A DNA stretch of 64,000 nt. Origin: Oscillospiraceae bacterium. Lineage in GTDB: Bacteria; Bacillota; Clostridia; Oscillospirales; Oscillospiraceae. Position 1 is the first letter of the stretch, and the number at the start of each line of letters is the position of its first letter. The notes under the pieces are model-generated. The model was not told the DNA's origin and did no database searches. It saw only the letters and a program-made list of their open reading frames with translations. The DNA lies in assembly GCA_018053145.1 (NCBI GenBank), contig JAGPMA010000002.1:39125-103124 (forward strand), given 5' to 3'. The position numbers and the translations under genes were made by a program. Below are positions 53,388-62,433 of the stretch, piece by piece.

Positions 53388-54285
53388 GGCTTAGCCCTCC
53401 TTTTATACTTCCGTATTTTAGAAGGGTGTCGATTAATGTTTCTCTATCGTCGCTACCATAATATGCCAATTCTATAGTTCCCTTTTTGCTGCTATCCTTT
53501 ATAATTACCTTTCTGCCTAAGGCAACCTCAAGCTGTCTTTCGGTGTCCGCAAGATAATTGATTTTTATAGTTGTATTCGCTTCCGTCGGCTTCTCGCTTT
53601 TCGCCGTAATTAAAGCAACTTTTGATGCTAATATTTCTGTTTGGCGAACAGACAAGCTTTCTGAAACAACTTTTGTCGCAATTCGCAACTGCTCAGCCTC
53701 ATCTTTCAGCGTTAACAAGGCTCTCGCGTGTCCTGCCGATATATCTCCGTCCTCAACCATCGCCATAACGGGTGGTGTCAGATTTAGCAGCCTCAGTGAG
53801 TTTGCAACTGCAGATCGTGATTTTCCAATGCTTTGCGAGGCTTCTTCTTGTGTCATTCCGTATTCTTCCATAAGAGTACGATAGCCTTTTGCTTCTTCTA
53901 TAGCGTTTAAATCTTCGCGCTGCAGGTTTTCAACGAGTGCAAGCTCCATTGCCCTCTTATCGTCGGCTTCGATCACCCGGACCGGAACGTCGCGGAGACC
54001 GACTATTCGCGCTGCTCTCCATCTGCGTTCACCCGCGATTATTTGGTAATATCCTGAATCAAGCTTTCTAACTGATATCGGTTGAATCATTCCGAATTGT
54101 CTAATTGATTCCGCAAGTTCTTGTAGAGCCTCTTGATTAAAGACGTTTCGTGGCTGATCTGCTCGCGGTTCAACTTTTTCTATTGGTACGTTTAGCGCAC
54201 CATTAAGTTCGTTTTCAAGCGAATCATCACCAAACAATGCCCCAAGACCCGTTCCAAGACCCCGTTTGTGTGTTTTTTCGGTCAT
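53374..54285 (-). CDS. parB: Chromosome-partitioning protein ParB/Spo0J
   Basis: 303 residues. The ParB N-terminal CTPase domain contains ENLQREDLN-type box I near 110 and GERRWRAAR (about 83-91) box II. The helix-turn-helix (MTQEEASQSIGKSRSAVAN, about 141-159) recognises parS. The C-terminal dimerisation domain ends the protein. Start ATG follows GGGAGG. It works with ParA and the two parS sites found 0.9 kb away to segregate the origin and load SMC; in spore formers Spo0J also affects sporulation. It is translated 43 bases after parA. Confidence 0.96.
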   Translation of the reverse strand: MTEKTHKRGLGTGLGALFGDDSLENELNGALNVPIEKVEPRADQPRNVFNQEALQELAESIRQFGMIQPISVRKLDSGYYQIIAGERRWRAARIVGLRDVPVRVIEADDKRAMELALVENLQREDLNAIEEAKGYRTLMEEYGMTQEEASQSIGKSRSAVANSLRLLNLTPPVMAMVEDGDISAGHARALLTLKDEAEQLRIATKVVSESLSVRQTEILASKVALITAKSEKPTEANTTIKINYLADTERQLEVALGRKVIIKDSSKKGTIELAYYGSDDRETLIDTLLKYGSIKGGLSRETD

Positions 54286-54327
54286 ATTGACCTCCCGTTT
54301 GTGTTTTCTTCTCTCCGTTGGTGTACA

Positions 54328-55107
54328 TTACCAAAATAGTCTTGGCTGTTTTTCTCCTTGGGCAACAAGAAATTCGCTGGCAAGCTTCATATATGCCTTG
54401 CTTCCTTTTGATGACTTGTCATATGCGATTACCGGTTTTCCGTGACTCGGAGCCTCGCTGATTCGTACATTTCTTGGTATTCTGACATTATACACTTTAT
54501 TTCCGAAAAATTTATTAATCTCTTGCTCGACCTCAAGTGAAAGATTTGTACGAGGATCATACATCGTAAGAATAAATCCTTCAAATTTTAAGTCCGGATT
54601 TAATCGCTTATTTACAGTCTTTACTGTATTTACAAGATCCGTCAGGCCCTCTAACGCGAAATATTCGCATTGAACCGGTACAATCACACTGTCTGCGGCG
54701 CATAGGGCGTTGAGCGTCAGAAGCTCCAGTGACGGCGGACAATCAATAAAGATATAGTCATATTTATCCTTTAATGGGGCTAACGCTTTTTTTAAAACGA
54801 ACTCTCGTTCCTCTGTATTAACAAGCTCAATAAGCGCACCTGTAAGGTTTCTGTTTGCCGGAATTACACTCCCGTATTTTGTCGCAACAATTGCGCTTTC
54901 TGGGTTTTCACCGTTCATTATAACGTCGTATGTGTTTGGGGTGGTATTTTTGTCGACTCCAAGGCCTGAAGTGCTGTTCCCCTGTGGGTCGCAGTCGCAC
55001 AGCAAGACTTTTTTGCCCCTCAGATGTAGCGCGTGAGAAAGATTAACGCTGGTTGTAGTCTTTCCGACTCCGCCTTTCTGATTAACTATTGCAATTATTT
55101 TGCCCAT
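54328..55107 (-). CDS. parA: Chromosome-partitioning ATPase ParA/Soj
   Basis: 259 residues. Deviant Walker A KGGVGKTT (11-18), DCDPQGNSTSGLG near 40, switch II FIDCPPSLELLTLNAL near 120, and the C-terminal SKGSKAYMKLASEF helix. The lack of an N-terminal HTH identifies the chromosomal Soj type rather than a large plasmid ParA. It is the first gene of parA-parB, with its start 100 bases from the parS sites, so ParB bound there may also influence its promoter. Confidence 0.96.
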   Translation of the reverse strand: MGKIIAIVNQKGGVGKTTTSVNLSHALHLRGKKVLLCDCDPQGNSTSGLGVDKNTTPNTYDVIMNGENPESAIVATKYGSVIPANRNLTGALIELVNTEEREFVLKKALAPLKDKYDYIFIDCPPSLELLTLNALCAADSVIVPVQCEYFALEGLTDLVNTVKTVNKRLNPDLKFEGFILTMYDPRTNLSLEVEQEINKFFGNKVYNVRIPRNVRISEAPSHGKPVIAYDKSSKGSKAYMKLASEFLVAQGEKQPRLFW

Positions 55108-55210
55108 ATTTGTCTCCCTGAACGCTTTGTCTATTTCGTTTTTTCATTATAACAGTATGCTTTCTTGTTTTCAATGCTTTTGTTATAATCTTTTCATTTA
55201 TGTAAACGTA
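55108..55210. other. Short AT-rich region upstream of parA
   Basis: About 100 bases; it probably contains the parA promoter, which I cannot fix precisely. Confidence 0.3.
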
Positions 55211-55220
55211 GCCATCAAAA

Positions 55221-55236
55221 TGTTTCACGTGAAACA
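55221..55236. other. parS site 1, inside a 36-base perfect palindrome
   Basis: TGTTTCACGTGAAACA, an exact match to the bacterial parS consensus. It is the centre of a perfect palindrome from 55211 to 55246 (outer arms GCCATCAAAA and TTTTGATGGC). ParB nucleation site. Confidence 0.95.
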
Positions 55237-55266
55237 TTTTGATGGCACTTCTGACAAATATCTATA

Positions 55267-55282
55267 TGTTTCACGTGAAACA
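55267..55282. other. parS site 2
   Basis: A second exact TGTTTCACGTGAAACA, 46 bases from the first and ten bases beyond the gpr stop codon. Confidence 0.95.
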
Positions 55283-55291
55283 TTAAAAGCA

Positions 55292-56182
55292 TTAATTTAC
55301 AAGCAAGTCTATATCCTCAACAGTTAGCTCATTATGGAGAGCTAAATTAATGGCATATGCAACAACGCGACTTGCGCAAACCACCTCACTGTCAATGTTT
55401 CTCGGGGTAACTATCATATCATTTGTTTTAACAACAGCTTCTGAATTTTTCCCATCACCCATATCCGTTAGAAGACTTCGAATATCAACTACCGTCGGAA
55501 CACCTATAGCAACAACAGGAACTCCGAGCACGTCCTTATTAACGGCGCTTCTGCTGTTTCCAACTCCGGATCCCGGGGTAATTCCGGTGTCTGTAATTTG
55601 AACGGTTCTGCAGAGCCGATCTAAGCTTCTTGCCGCAAGTGCATCTATAACAATTACTCTTGCCGGTTTCAGATTGTCACAAACCCATTTAATATAATCA
55701 GCACTTTCTATCCCGCTTGTGCCCAGCACTCCTGGAACAATTGCGGCGACCGGACTCATTGATTCAAAATCTTTCGATGCATATTCTTTTAAATGACGAG
55801 TGACCAAAACAGACTCAGCGCAAAGCGGCCCAATTATATCTGGTGTTATATCTCTATTTCCCAATCCGACAACAAGCGTGCAGCCGTCGTTGTCAGGTTC
55901 ACCTGCAACGCTTCTGACAAGAGTTGCCAAACCACAAACTGTTTCAATGAAGGATTCGCTTTCACGCCTAATTACAGACTCTATTTCGGCGGTATAATAA
56001 GTTCCAATTGGCTTCCCGATTGCTTCTTGACCCTTTAGGTTGATTACTGTCAATTTATGGTATTTAATGCCATTCATTTCCGCTTGCTCAAATTCAACTC
56101 CTTCCACATCTTGGAGGCTCTCTCCAAGCGCCAACTCTCTAGCTTCGGCCGCCAGATCTGTTCGCTGGGCAAATCTTATCAT
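55292..56182 (-). CDS. gpr: Spore germination protease GPR
   Basis: An endopeptidase made in the forespore as a zymogen; it degrades small acid-soluble spore proteins at germination. 296 residues, slightly shorter than the Bacillus form. Family segments are the N-terminal RTDLAAEARE region (site of propeptide removal), VVGLGNRDITPD near 110, SPVAAIVPGVLGTSGIES near 150, and VIDALAARSLDRLC near 180. A sigma-G-like promoter is possible on the minus strand (GTATA, 17 bases, AAGAATA near 56245-56217), low confidence. It is divergent from rpsT, a common clostridial arrangement. This gene is the main evidence that the organism forms endospores. Confidence 0.93.
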   Translation of the reverse strand: MIRFAQRTDLAAEARELALGESLQDVEGVEFEQAEMNGIKYHKLTVINLKGQEAIGKPIGTYYTAEIESVIRRESESFIETVCGLATLVRSVAGEPDNDGCTLVVGLGNRDITPDIIGPLCAESVLVTRHLKEYASKDFESMSPVAAIVPGVLGTSGIESADYIKWVCDNLKPARVIVIDALAARSLDRLCRTVQITDTGITPGSGVGNSRSAVNKDVLGVPVVAIGVPTVVDIRSLLTDMGDGKNSEAVVKTNDMIVTPRNIDSEVVCASRVVAYAINLALHNELTVEDIDLLVN

Positions 56183-56277
56183 ATTATCAATTCCCTATCT
56201 ATATTTTGTGGTTATTCTTTGTCGAATACGCTTGCTTATACAATAGATAATTAATTTAAAAAAATATTAAATATTGC

Positions 56278-56306
56278 TTGCAAAATGAATTTATTGGTGG
56301 TAAAAT
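56278..56306 (+). promoter_or_regulatory. rpsT promoter
   Basis: TTGCAA (56278-56283), a 17-base spacer and TAAAAT (56301-56306). Confidence 0.55.
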
Positions 56307-56360
56307 TAACATCCGCGGAACGTATATTCCCGCGACTATTATAGGAGGAGGTGGCAACTA

Positions 56361-56624
56361 GTGCCCAATATTAAATCTTCGGCTAAGAGAGACGCCCTTG
56401 CCAAGGCTCAGAACGCGATGAACAGGGCGGCAAAAACACAGCTTAAGACTAATCTTAAAAAATTCGATGCTGCAATTGCAGAGGGCGATCGTGAAACAGC
56501 CGTCAGTGCCTATAAGGTCGCTGTAAAAACTGTTGATCATGCTGCATCAAAGCATCTTATTCACAAAAACTGCGCTGCAAACAAAAAGTCCAAGCTTACA
56601 CTTAAACTTAACGATATGCAGTAA
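56361..56624 (+). CDS. rpsT: 30S ribosomal protein S20
   Basis: 87 residues, Lys/Ala-rich and helical, beginning MPNIKSSAKRDALAKAQNAM, which is characteristic of S20, a primary 16S rRNA binder. The start is GTG ten bases after AGGAGGAGG. Monocistronic with its own promoter and terminator. Confidence 0.95.
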   Translation: MPNIKSSAKRDALAKAQNAMNRAAKTQLKTNLKKFDAAIAEGDRETAVSAYKVAVKTVDHAASKHLIHKNCAANKKSKLTLKLNDMQ

Positions 56625-56674
56625 TCTATTCTAAATCTTCACTTTATCCAATTCAAAGATCATGTATACATGGT

Positions 56675-56707
56675 AAAGTCCGAGAGAATGGTTTTCTCTC
56701 GGACTTT
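56675..56707 (+). terminator. Terminator of rpsT
   Basis: AAAGTCCGAGAGAA pairs with TTCTCTCGGACTTT around a five-base loop. Confidence 0.85.
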
Positions 56708-56777
56708 CTGCTGGTATGAAGGTAAATATTGTAAGTATGTTTTTAGGCCTATTCTGTCGAATATTAATAGGTTTTGA

Positions 56778-56806
56778 TTGATTATTTATTTATATTAATG
56801 TATAAT
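56778..56806 (+). promoter_or_regulatory. Promoter of the type IV pilus operon
   Basis: TTGATT (56778-56783), a 17-base spacer and a perfect TATAAT (56801-56806). Confidence 0.65.
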
Positions 56807-56942
56807 TAGAAATAGTTCGAAAAGATTTTAGATACAGATGCTCTTTTTGCGGTATTTTGGGATTTATTCCACAATTGAATGGCTTATTTGCATCTTTCGA
56901 CGGAACACAGTCCTGAAATAAATGTTTTGCGGAGATATTATT

Positions 56943-58646
56943 ATGGTCCAGAAAAACCAAAAATACAAATTGGGTGACATATTGGTTCAGCAGGGCTATC
57001 TTTCCGATAAACAGCTCAAGTCTGCGCTTGAATCCCAAAAAAAGACAAAGCAGCGTTTAGGAGATTACCTCATCGATTCCGGCATAGTTTCTGACAAGGA
57101 TATTGCTAGAGCTCTTCATATCCAGCTGGGAATAGGAATAGTCGAGCTTCGCGGAGTCGACATACCGGAGGACGTGATTTCTCTAGTAAACGGCAGCATT
57201 CTGCGAAAGCACAATGTTCTTCCGCTCGCTTTTGAGGGCTCCTCCAACAATACGCTGATTCTTGTTATGTCCGACCCGCTTGACATGGTCGCTCAGGACG
57301 ATATCTCAATTATTACAAATTGCTTTATCGAACCTCGTATATCCACAGGGCATGAGATTAATGCAGTTCTAGACAGATACTTTGGAACTGACGAAACTCT
57401 GTCTGCCGCCGATAAGTTCACAAAGGAAAAAGCAATAAAGGACCATGACCTTGTTGCCGCCGCCGCAGAGGAAGCTCTTGATTTGAGCTCAGCGCCGATT
57501 GTTCAGATTGTCAAGTCCATAATTGAACAGGCAGTTCGCTCCCGAGCCTCAGATATTCACATCGACGCTTTAGAAAAGGAACTCCGCGTCCGCTACCGAA
57601 TAGACGGCGTCCTTAATGAAAAAATGGTCTATGACCTTGCTCTTCTACCGGCTCTATCTGCCCGAATCAAAATTTTGGGCGGCATGGATATTGCCGAAAA
57701 GCGCAAACCTCAGGACGGGCGTATAACCGTGGCTGTTGACAGATCCGAATATGACATCCGAGTCGCAATCCTTCCATCGTATTTTGGCGAGAAAATCGTT
57801 ATGCGTCTTGCAAATAAAGCAGCACTTACAAAAACCAAAGCTGAACTGGGCATGAGAAGTGACGAATTGTCTCGCTTTGACCATATTCTTTCCAACCCAA
57901 ACGGCATTTTGCTTGTTACAGGACCAACCGGAAGCGGAAAGTCCACAACTTTATATACCGCGCTGTCCGAGCTGAATTCCGAGGCCGTAAACATAATAAC
58001 CGTTGAAGACCCTGTCGAGGCAAGTATCCCCGGTATAAATCAGGTTCAGGTCAATCCTAAAGCCGACCTCACCTTTGCCTCAGCACTTCGCTCAATTCTT
58101 CGTCAGGATCCCGATATTATTATGATTGGAGAAATCCGCGACTACGAAACAGCGTCAATCGCTGTTCAGGCCTCCATTACGGGACATCTTGTTGTTTCAA
58201 CGCTACATACTAACAGCGCCGCCGCAACGGTAACACGCCTTATGGACATGGGAATTGAGAGCTATCTTTTGGCTGATTCTCTTGTGGGTGTAATAGCTCA
58301 GCGTTTAGTTCGAAAGCTCTGCCCCCACTGCAAAAAAGCGCGGCAGGCTATTCCAGCCGAAAAGCGCATGCTGGGCAGGGATGTTATCACCGAAACAACA
58401 GTATACGACCCTGTCGGTTGTCCGATGTGCGCCGATACAGGGTATTTCGGACGTATAGGCGTATACGAAATAATGGAAATAACTCAAGAGCTCAAGCGCT
58501 TAGTCGCTACCAAAGGAAATACCGGAGACATTCAGAATGTTGCAATCTCCGAAGGCATGAAAACTCTGCACATGAGTGCTGCCGAATATGTTTTGGACGG
58601 GACAACCTCGATTGCCGAAATGCTGCGTGTTTCTTTTGATGAATAG
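56943..58646 (+). CDS. pilB: Type IV pilus assembly ATPase PilB
   Basis: Hexameric cytoplasmic ATPase that powers pilin polymerisation. ATG 56943 follows GGAG by eight bases, giving 567 residues. An N-terminal MshEN/GspE_N domain (about 1-150: GDILVQQGYLSDKQL) precedes the ATPase core: Walker A GPTGSGKST near 325, the Asp box and Walker B LRQDPDIIMIGEIRD near 390, His box, and a tetracysteine zinc site CPHC...CPMC (about 460-495). MshEN domains can bind c-di-GMP, so ligand control is possible. First gene of the operon. Confidence 0.94.
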   Translation: MVQKNQKYKLGDILVQQGYLSDKQLKSALESQKKTKQRLGDYLIDSGIVSDKDIARALHIQLGIGIVELRGVDIPEDVISLVNGSILRKHNVLPLAFEGSSNNTLILVMSDPLDMVAQDDISIITNCFIEPRISTGHEINAVLDRYFGTDETLSAADKFTKEKAIKDHDLVAAAAEEALDLSSAPIVQIVKSIIEQAVRSRASDIHIDALEKELRVRYRIDGVLNEKMVYDLALLPALSARIKILGGMDIAEKRKPQDGRITVAVDRSEYDIRVAILPSYFGEKIVMRLANKAALTKTKAELGMRSDELSRFDHILSNPNGILLVTGPTGSGKSTTLYTALSELNSEAVNIITVEDPVEASIPGINQVQVNPKADLTFASALRSILRQDPDIIMIGEIRDYETASIAVQASITGHLVVSTLHTNSAAATVTRLMDMGIESYLLADSLVGVIAQRLVRKLCPHCKKARQAIPAEKRMLGRDVITETTVYDPVGCPMCADTGYFGRIGVYEIMEITQELKRLVATKGNTGDIQNVAISEGMKTLHMSAAEYVLDGTTSIAEMLRVSFDE

Positions 58647-58706
58647 CTTCAAAAACGCAAACACCGGCAAAAGCAATAATTTCATCTGTGTAAGTTGGAG
58701 AAATAT

Positions 58707-59759
58707 ATGTTGACGTTTCAGGAACTCATAAGTATAGCCATTGAAAAAGGCGCTTCCGATCTCCATCTGAGCGTCGCGGTTCCTCCATGTATGAGAATCA
58801 ACGGTTCCGTCGTCAGGATGGAAGCGGAGGCGATGCTGCCAAAGGATATAGAGGATATCGTGTATGCGATAATGGACGAGCGACACCGCGAGGTTCTCAA
58901 TCGACTTGGCGAGGTAGATTTTGCGTATTCACTTCGGGCTATCGGAAGATTCCGCGTCAATGTTTTCCGTCAACGGGGAAGCCTGTCGATGGTTGCGAGA
59001 ATCCTTAACCTTAGAATCCCATCGCCTGAGGAGCTTGGCATTCCGGAAGCTGTCGTGGAAATGACCGAAAAGCGCCGCGGACTGGTTCTTGTAACCGGAG
59101 CCACCGGAAGCGGCAAATCGACAACTCTGGCCTCACTTATTAATGTTATCAACGCCAAACATGAGTACAATATTATAACGCTCGAAGACCCTATCGAATA
59201 TCTCCACAAACACAACAAGTCAATTGTTAACCAACGCGAAATGGGCGCTGATTCGCAAAGCTACTCTGCGGCGCTGCGTGCGGCGCTGCGTCAGGACCCC
59301 GATGTTATTCTCGTCGGAGAAATGCGCGACCTTGAGACAATCTCGACGGCGGTAACCGCCGCTGAAACAGGGCACCTCGTCTTCTCAACCCTTCACACGA
59401 ACGGCGCGGCAAACACCATCGATCGTATTATCGACGTTTTCCCGCCGCATCAGCAGCAACAGATTCGAACACAGCTCTCGGACGTTTTGCAATGTGTTGT
59501 TTCCCAACAGCTAATACCGAAAAAATCCGGCGTTGGTCGTGTCGCAGCGTTTGAGGTTATGCTTGCCAACAACGCAATTCGCAACCACATCCGCGAGGCA
59601 AAAACCTATCAAATACCCACTGTCATGCAGACAAATGCAAAATTCGGCATGAAAACAATGGACGATGCGTTGTTTGAGCTCTGCACGAAAAACATAATTA
59701 CCGAAGAAAACGCTTTGCTGTATGCGCAGGACAGAACAATTCTTGCGAAGCGATTTTAA
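58707..59759 (+). CDS. pilT: Twitching motility ATPase PilT
   Basis: Retraction ATPase of the type IV pilus. ATG 58707 follows GGAG by six bases; a TTG four codons upstream is inside the ribosome-binding site. 350 residues: the N-terminal PAS-like domain starting LTFQELISIAIEKGASDLHLS, Walker A GATGSGKST near 132, Walker B RQDPDVILVGEMRD near 195, HLVFSTLHTN His box, and the retraction motif AIRNHIRE near 290 (consensus AIRNLIRE), which separates PilT from PilB. Its presence implies retractile pili. Confidence 0.94.
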   Translation: MLTFQELISIAIEKGASDLHLSVAVPPCMRINGSVVRMEAEAMLPKDIEDIVYAIMDERHREVLNRLGEVDFAYSLRAIGRFRVNVFRQRGSLSMVARILNLRIPSPEELGIPEAVVEMTEKRRGLVLVTGATGSGKSTTLASLINVINAKHEYNIITLEDPIEYLHKHNKSIVNQREMGADSQSYSAALRAALRQDPDVILVGEMRDLETISTAVTAAETGHLVFSTLHTNGAANTIDRIIDVFPPHQQQQIRTQLSDVLQCVVSQQLIPKKSGVGRVAAFEVMLANNAIRNHIREAKTYQIPTVMQTNAKFGMKTMDDALFELCTKNIITEENALLYAQDRTILAKRF

Positions 59760-59795
59760 TATTAAGCACTTATCCCATTTCAGGAGAGTGATATT

Positions 59796-61013
59796 TTGGC
59801 AGTATTTTCATATCTTGTCATAGATAAAAGAGGAAAAGAGATAAAGGGCAATCTGGATGCCGAAACGCAGGAAGCGGCCCTTGCGGAGCTTCGTCAAAGG
59901 GGTGACATGGTCATCTCCGTTGAACAGGTCGGCGTTCTTAACCGTGATATTAACATCACAATCTTTTCCGAAAAGCCGAAGCCCAGAGACCTTTCGGTTT
60001 TCTGCCGTCAGTTTGTCAGCATTGTTGACGCGGGCGTACCGCTGGTCACGGCGTTTGAAATGCTCGGAGAGCAGACCGAAAACAAAATGCTGGCCAAAGC
60101 AATCATCGAGTGCAAAAAAACAGTTGAACAGGGCGAAACTCTTTCACACGCTATGAGCATGTGGCCAAAGGTTTTTCCGCCGATGTTCGTCACAATGGTC
60201 GAGGCAGGCGAAGCCTCCGGCACACTGGATGTTTCCTTTACGCGTATGGCTATGCAGTTCGAAAAGGAAACTAAGCTAAAGGCCTCAGTCCAGAAAGCAA
60301 CGATATATCCTACAGTCATTTCCATTGTTGCACTCATCGCTGTTTCAGTTCTATTGACCTTTGTCGTTCCCACTTTCGAGGACGTTCTTAATCAGATGGG
60401 CGTAAAGATACCGACAATAACAGCAGTTGTTCTCGCTATTTCAAGATTCATGCAGAAATTTTGGTATATTCTGCTTGCGCTCATAATCGCATTAGTCTTT
60501 GCCCTACACGCATACAAAAGAACAGATTCGGGCCTATATTTTTTTGGCAAGCTGGAGCTCCGTCTTCCTCTCTTCGGAGACCTTGCCAAAAAAACAGCCT
60601 CCGCAACAATGGCAAGAACGCTTGAAAACCTCCTTGTTGCCGGTCTGCCTCTTGCCGATGCGCTGAGCATTGTGTCGAACACAATGAAAAATGTCTATTA
60701 TAAGGGTTCGCTGCTCGCGGCGCGCGAAGCAGTTTTGCTCGGTTCTCCTCTCGCAGCACAGTTTGCAAGGGATAATCTTTTTCCCCCACTCGTCCGTCAT
60801 ATGATTGGCATTGGCGAAGAAACGGGTTCGATTGAAACGATGCTTACAAAGCTAGCGGATTATTTTGAAGAAGAGGTCGAAAGTGCAACAGATAGGCTTA
60901 TGGCAGCTCTCGAACCCGCAATAATCGTTGTGTTGGCAGTTGTTATAGGAACAATTATCATCTCGATAATTCTGCCGATGGCTTCGATGTACAACGGACT
61001 CAGCAACATGTAA
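59796..61013 (+). CDS. pilC: Type IV pilus inner-membrane platform protein PilC
   Basis: 405 residues with two GspF/T2SSF domains (about 65-190 and 270-395) and three predicted membrane helices (about 170-190, 215-235, 370-395). FCRQFVSIVDAGVPL and ARTLENLLVAGLPL are the duplicated family motifs. It contacts PilB and PilT and anchors the pilin during assembly. The start is TTG behind AGGAGAG at a proper distance. Confidence 0.93.
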   Translation: MAVFSYLVIDKRGKEIKGNLDAETQEAALAELRQRGDMVISVEQVGVLNRDINITIFSEKPKPRDLSVFCRQFVSIVDAGVPLVTAFEMLGEQTENKMLAKAIIECKKTVEQGETLSHAMSMWPKVFPPMFVTMVEAGEASGTLDVSFTRMAMQFEKETKLKASVQKATIYPTVISIVALIAVSVLLTFVVPTFEDVLNQMGVKIPTITAVVLAISRFMQKFWYILLALIIALVFALHAYKRTDSGLYFFGKLELRLPLFGDLAKKTASATMARTLENLLVAGLPLADALSIVSNTMKNVYYKGSLLAAREAVLLGSPLAAQFARDNLFPPLVRHMIGIGEETGSIETMLTKLADYFEEEVESATDRLMAALEPAIIVVLAVVIGTIIISIILPMASMYNGLSNM

Positions 61014-61101
61014 CAAAGTAAAGAACGTCATTGCAAACATATTAAAGCAACGGCGTTTATATAATTGCAATTGGGAAGTAAATAAAAAAAGGAGTATTAT
61101 T

Positions 61102-61515
61102 ATGATTCAAAAACTCAAAAAAAGCAACGCTGGCTTTACACTCGTTGAGCTTATCGTTGTAATCGCAATCCTCGGCATTCTTACAGCAGTCCTTGTTCCC
61201 CAGTACATTCAGTACATTGAAAAGTCCAGAGTTGCTGCCGATAACAACATGGCTGCCACACTTCTGTCCGAGGTTCAGAATGGCATTGTTATAGCTGGTG
61301 AATCCAACATTACCTATACCGATGGAACTATTAAAGTTTCAGCTGGAAGCTGCGTGGATAGTGCAGCTGCCGCTGGTATTGGGGTAAAGGTCCTTGCCGG
61401 TTCCGATCCCAACTGGGCCACAGCAAGAGTTAAAAACACAAAGGGCACACCAGGACTCGTTTATACAATTACCTATTCATCTACCGGAGCAACAGGTGCT
61501 TGGGGAGCAACGTAA
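61102..61515 (+). CDS. Type IV major pilin-like prepilin
   Basis: 137 residues. A short basic leader (MIQKLKKSNAG) precedes the class III cleavage motif: cut after Gly11, mature Phe12, Glu16 (FTLVE), then the hydrophobic helix VVIAILGILTAVLVPQYI that packs the pilus core. The C-terminal globular part is short and Gly/Thr-rich (about 90 residues). Strong AAAGGAG before the ATG suggests high expression. It needs prepilin peptidase, whose gene follows but is frameshifted. Confidence 0.92.
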   Translation: MIQKLKKSNAGFTLVELIVVIAILGILTAVLVPQYIQYIEKSRVAADNNMAATLLSEVQNGIVIAGESNITYTDGTIKVSAGSCVDSAAAAGIGVKVLAGSDPNWATARVKNTKGTPGLVYTITYSSTGATGAWGAT

Positions 61516-61560
61516 ACTTGAGGTAACACTTATCCAAGTCTAACTGAAAGGGACGCCGTT

Positions 61561-62315
61561 ATGGATGTTTTCACGGCTCTGATGTATACAATTGTATTTA
61601 TCTTCGGAATCACGGTCGGCAGCTTTCTCAACGTCTGCATACTGCGCATTCCGGCACGTGAGAGTATCGTAACGGTTCCTTCACATTGCACGAGCTGCGG
61701 CAAGAGGCTGAAATGGTATGAGTTAATACCGCTCTTCAGCTATCTTGCCCTGCGCGGGCGGTGTTCGGCCTGCAAAGCCCGCATATCCCCTCAGTACCCA
61801 ATTGTTGAGGCTGTGAACGGCGGGCTTTGGCTGCTCACTTTTTGCGTTTTGGGCTTTACGCTCCAAGCCGTGCTTGCGTGTCTGCTTGCTTCCGCGCTTC
61901 TTGCGCTTTCCGTCATTGACGCGCGAACACGCCAAATTCCCCCCGGGTTCACAATTTTCATCCTCGTTATCGGCGTTGTCGCAACGTTTTGGATTTGCAA
62001 AACTGGCTGACTCACCTCATCGGCTTTTTCGCAATGTCCCTGCCGCTTTATCTTATCCTGCTAGTAACAGGTGGAAGAGGTATCGGCGGAGGCGATATTA
62101 AGCTCATGGCTGTTTGTGGGCTTTTCGTCGGATGGAAGCTCGTTGTTTTCGGTTTTTTTCTTGGCTGTATTGCCGCAACCGTTATCCATCTGACACTAAT
62201 GGCTTTCAAAAAGGCAGACCGAACTCTTTCGTTCGGCCCGTATCTCTCTGTTGGGATTTTCGCCGCTTTCCTCTGGGGAAGCCCGGTTATTAACTGGTAT
62301 CTAAATATGTTCTAA
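61561..62315 (+). pseudogene. pilD: Prepilin peptidase (PilD-like), split by a frameshift
   Basis: Two ORFs in different frames together form one peptidase of about 250 residues. 61561-62010 holds the N-terminal domain with two CxxC pairs (CTSC, CSAC) and the first catalytic Asp (VIDARTRQIP). The sequence from about 61989 to 62315 holds the second catalytic Asp (GGGDIKLM). The frame is lost near 61984-61990 (ACGTTTTGG); adding one T would restore ATF-LDLQNWLTHLIG. Each half has one catalytic Asp, so neither is active alone. It may be a sequencing error, a real mutation, or a slip at the T run; the rest of the pilus operon looks intact, which favours an error or recoding. Confidence 0.85.
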
Positions 62316-62433
62316 CGACCTGCGCCGAATAATGCGGCGCATTCTTGGCATTTTCCAGAATGATTTTGACTTTTAAACCCCTTGTCGGGTTTCGAGATAT
62401 TTTGTTGTTGTTTTCAAATGAGAGGAGAATTCT

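Larger units (their letters stand above)
56625..56942. other. Intergenic region between rpsT and pilB
   Basis: About 320 bases, holding the rpsT terminator and the pilus promoter listed separately, and a leader of about 130 bases before pilB. Confidence 0.6.

Noticed and set aside
53380-53388. parS-like half site TGTTTCACG in the parB 3' end
   Set aside because: Only half of the palindrome is present; it is explained by coding sequence.
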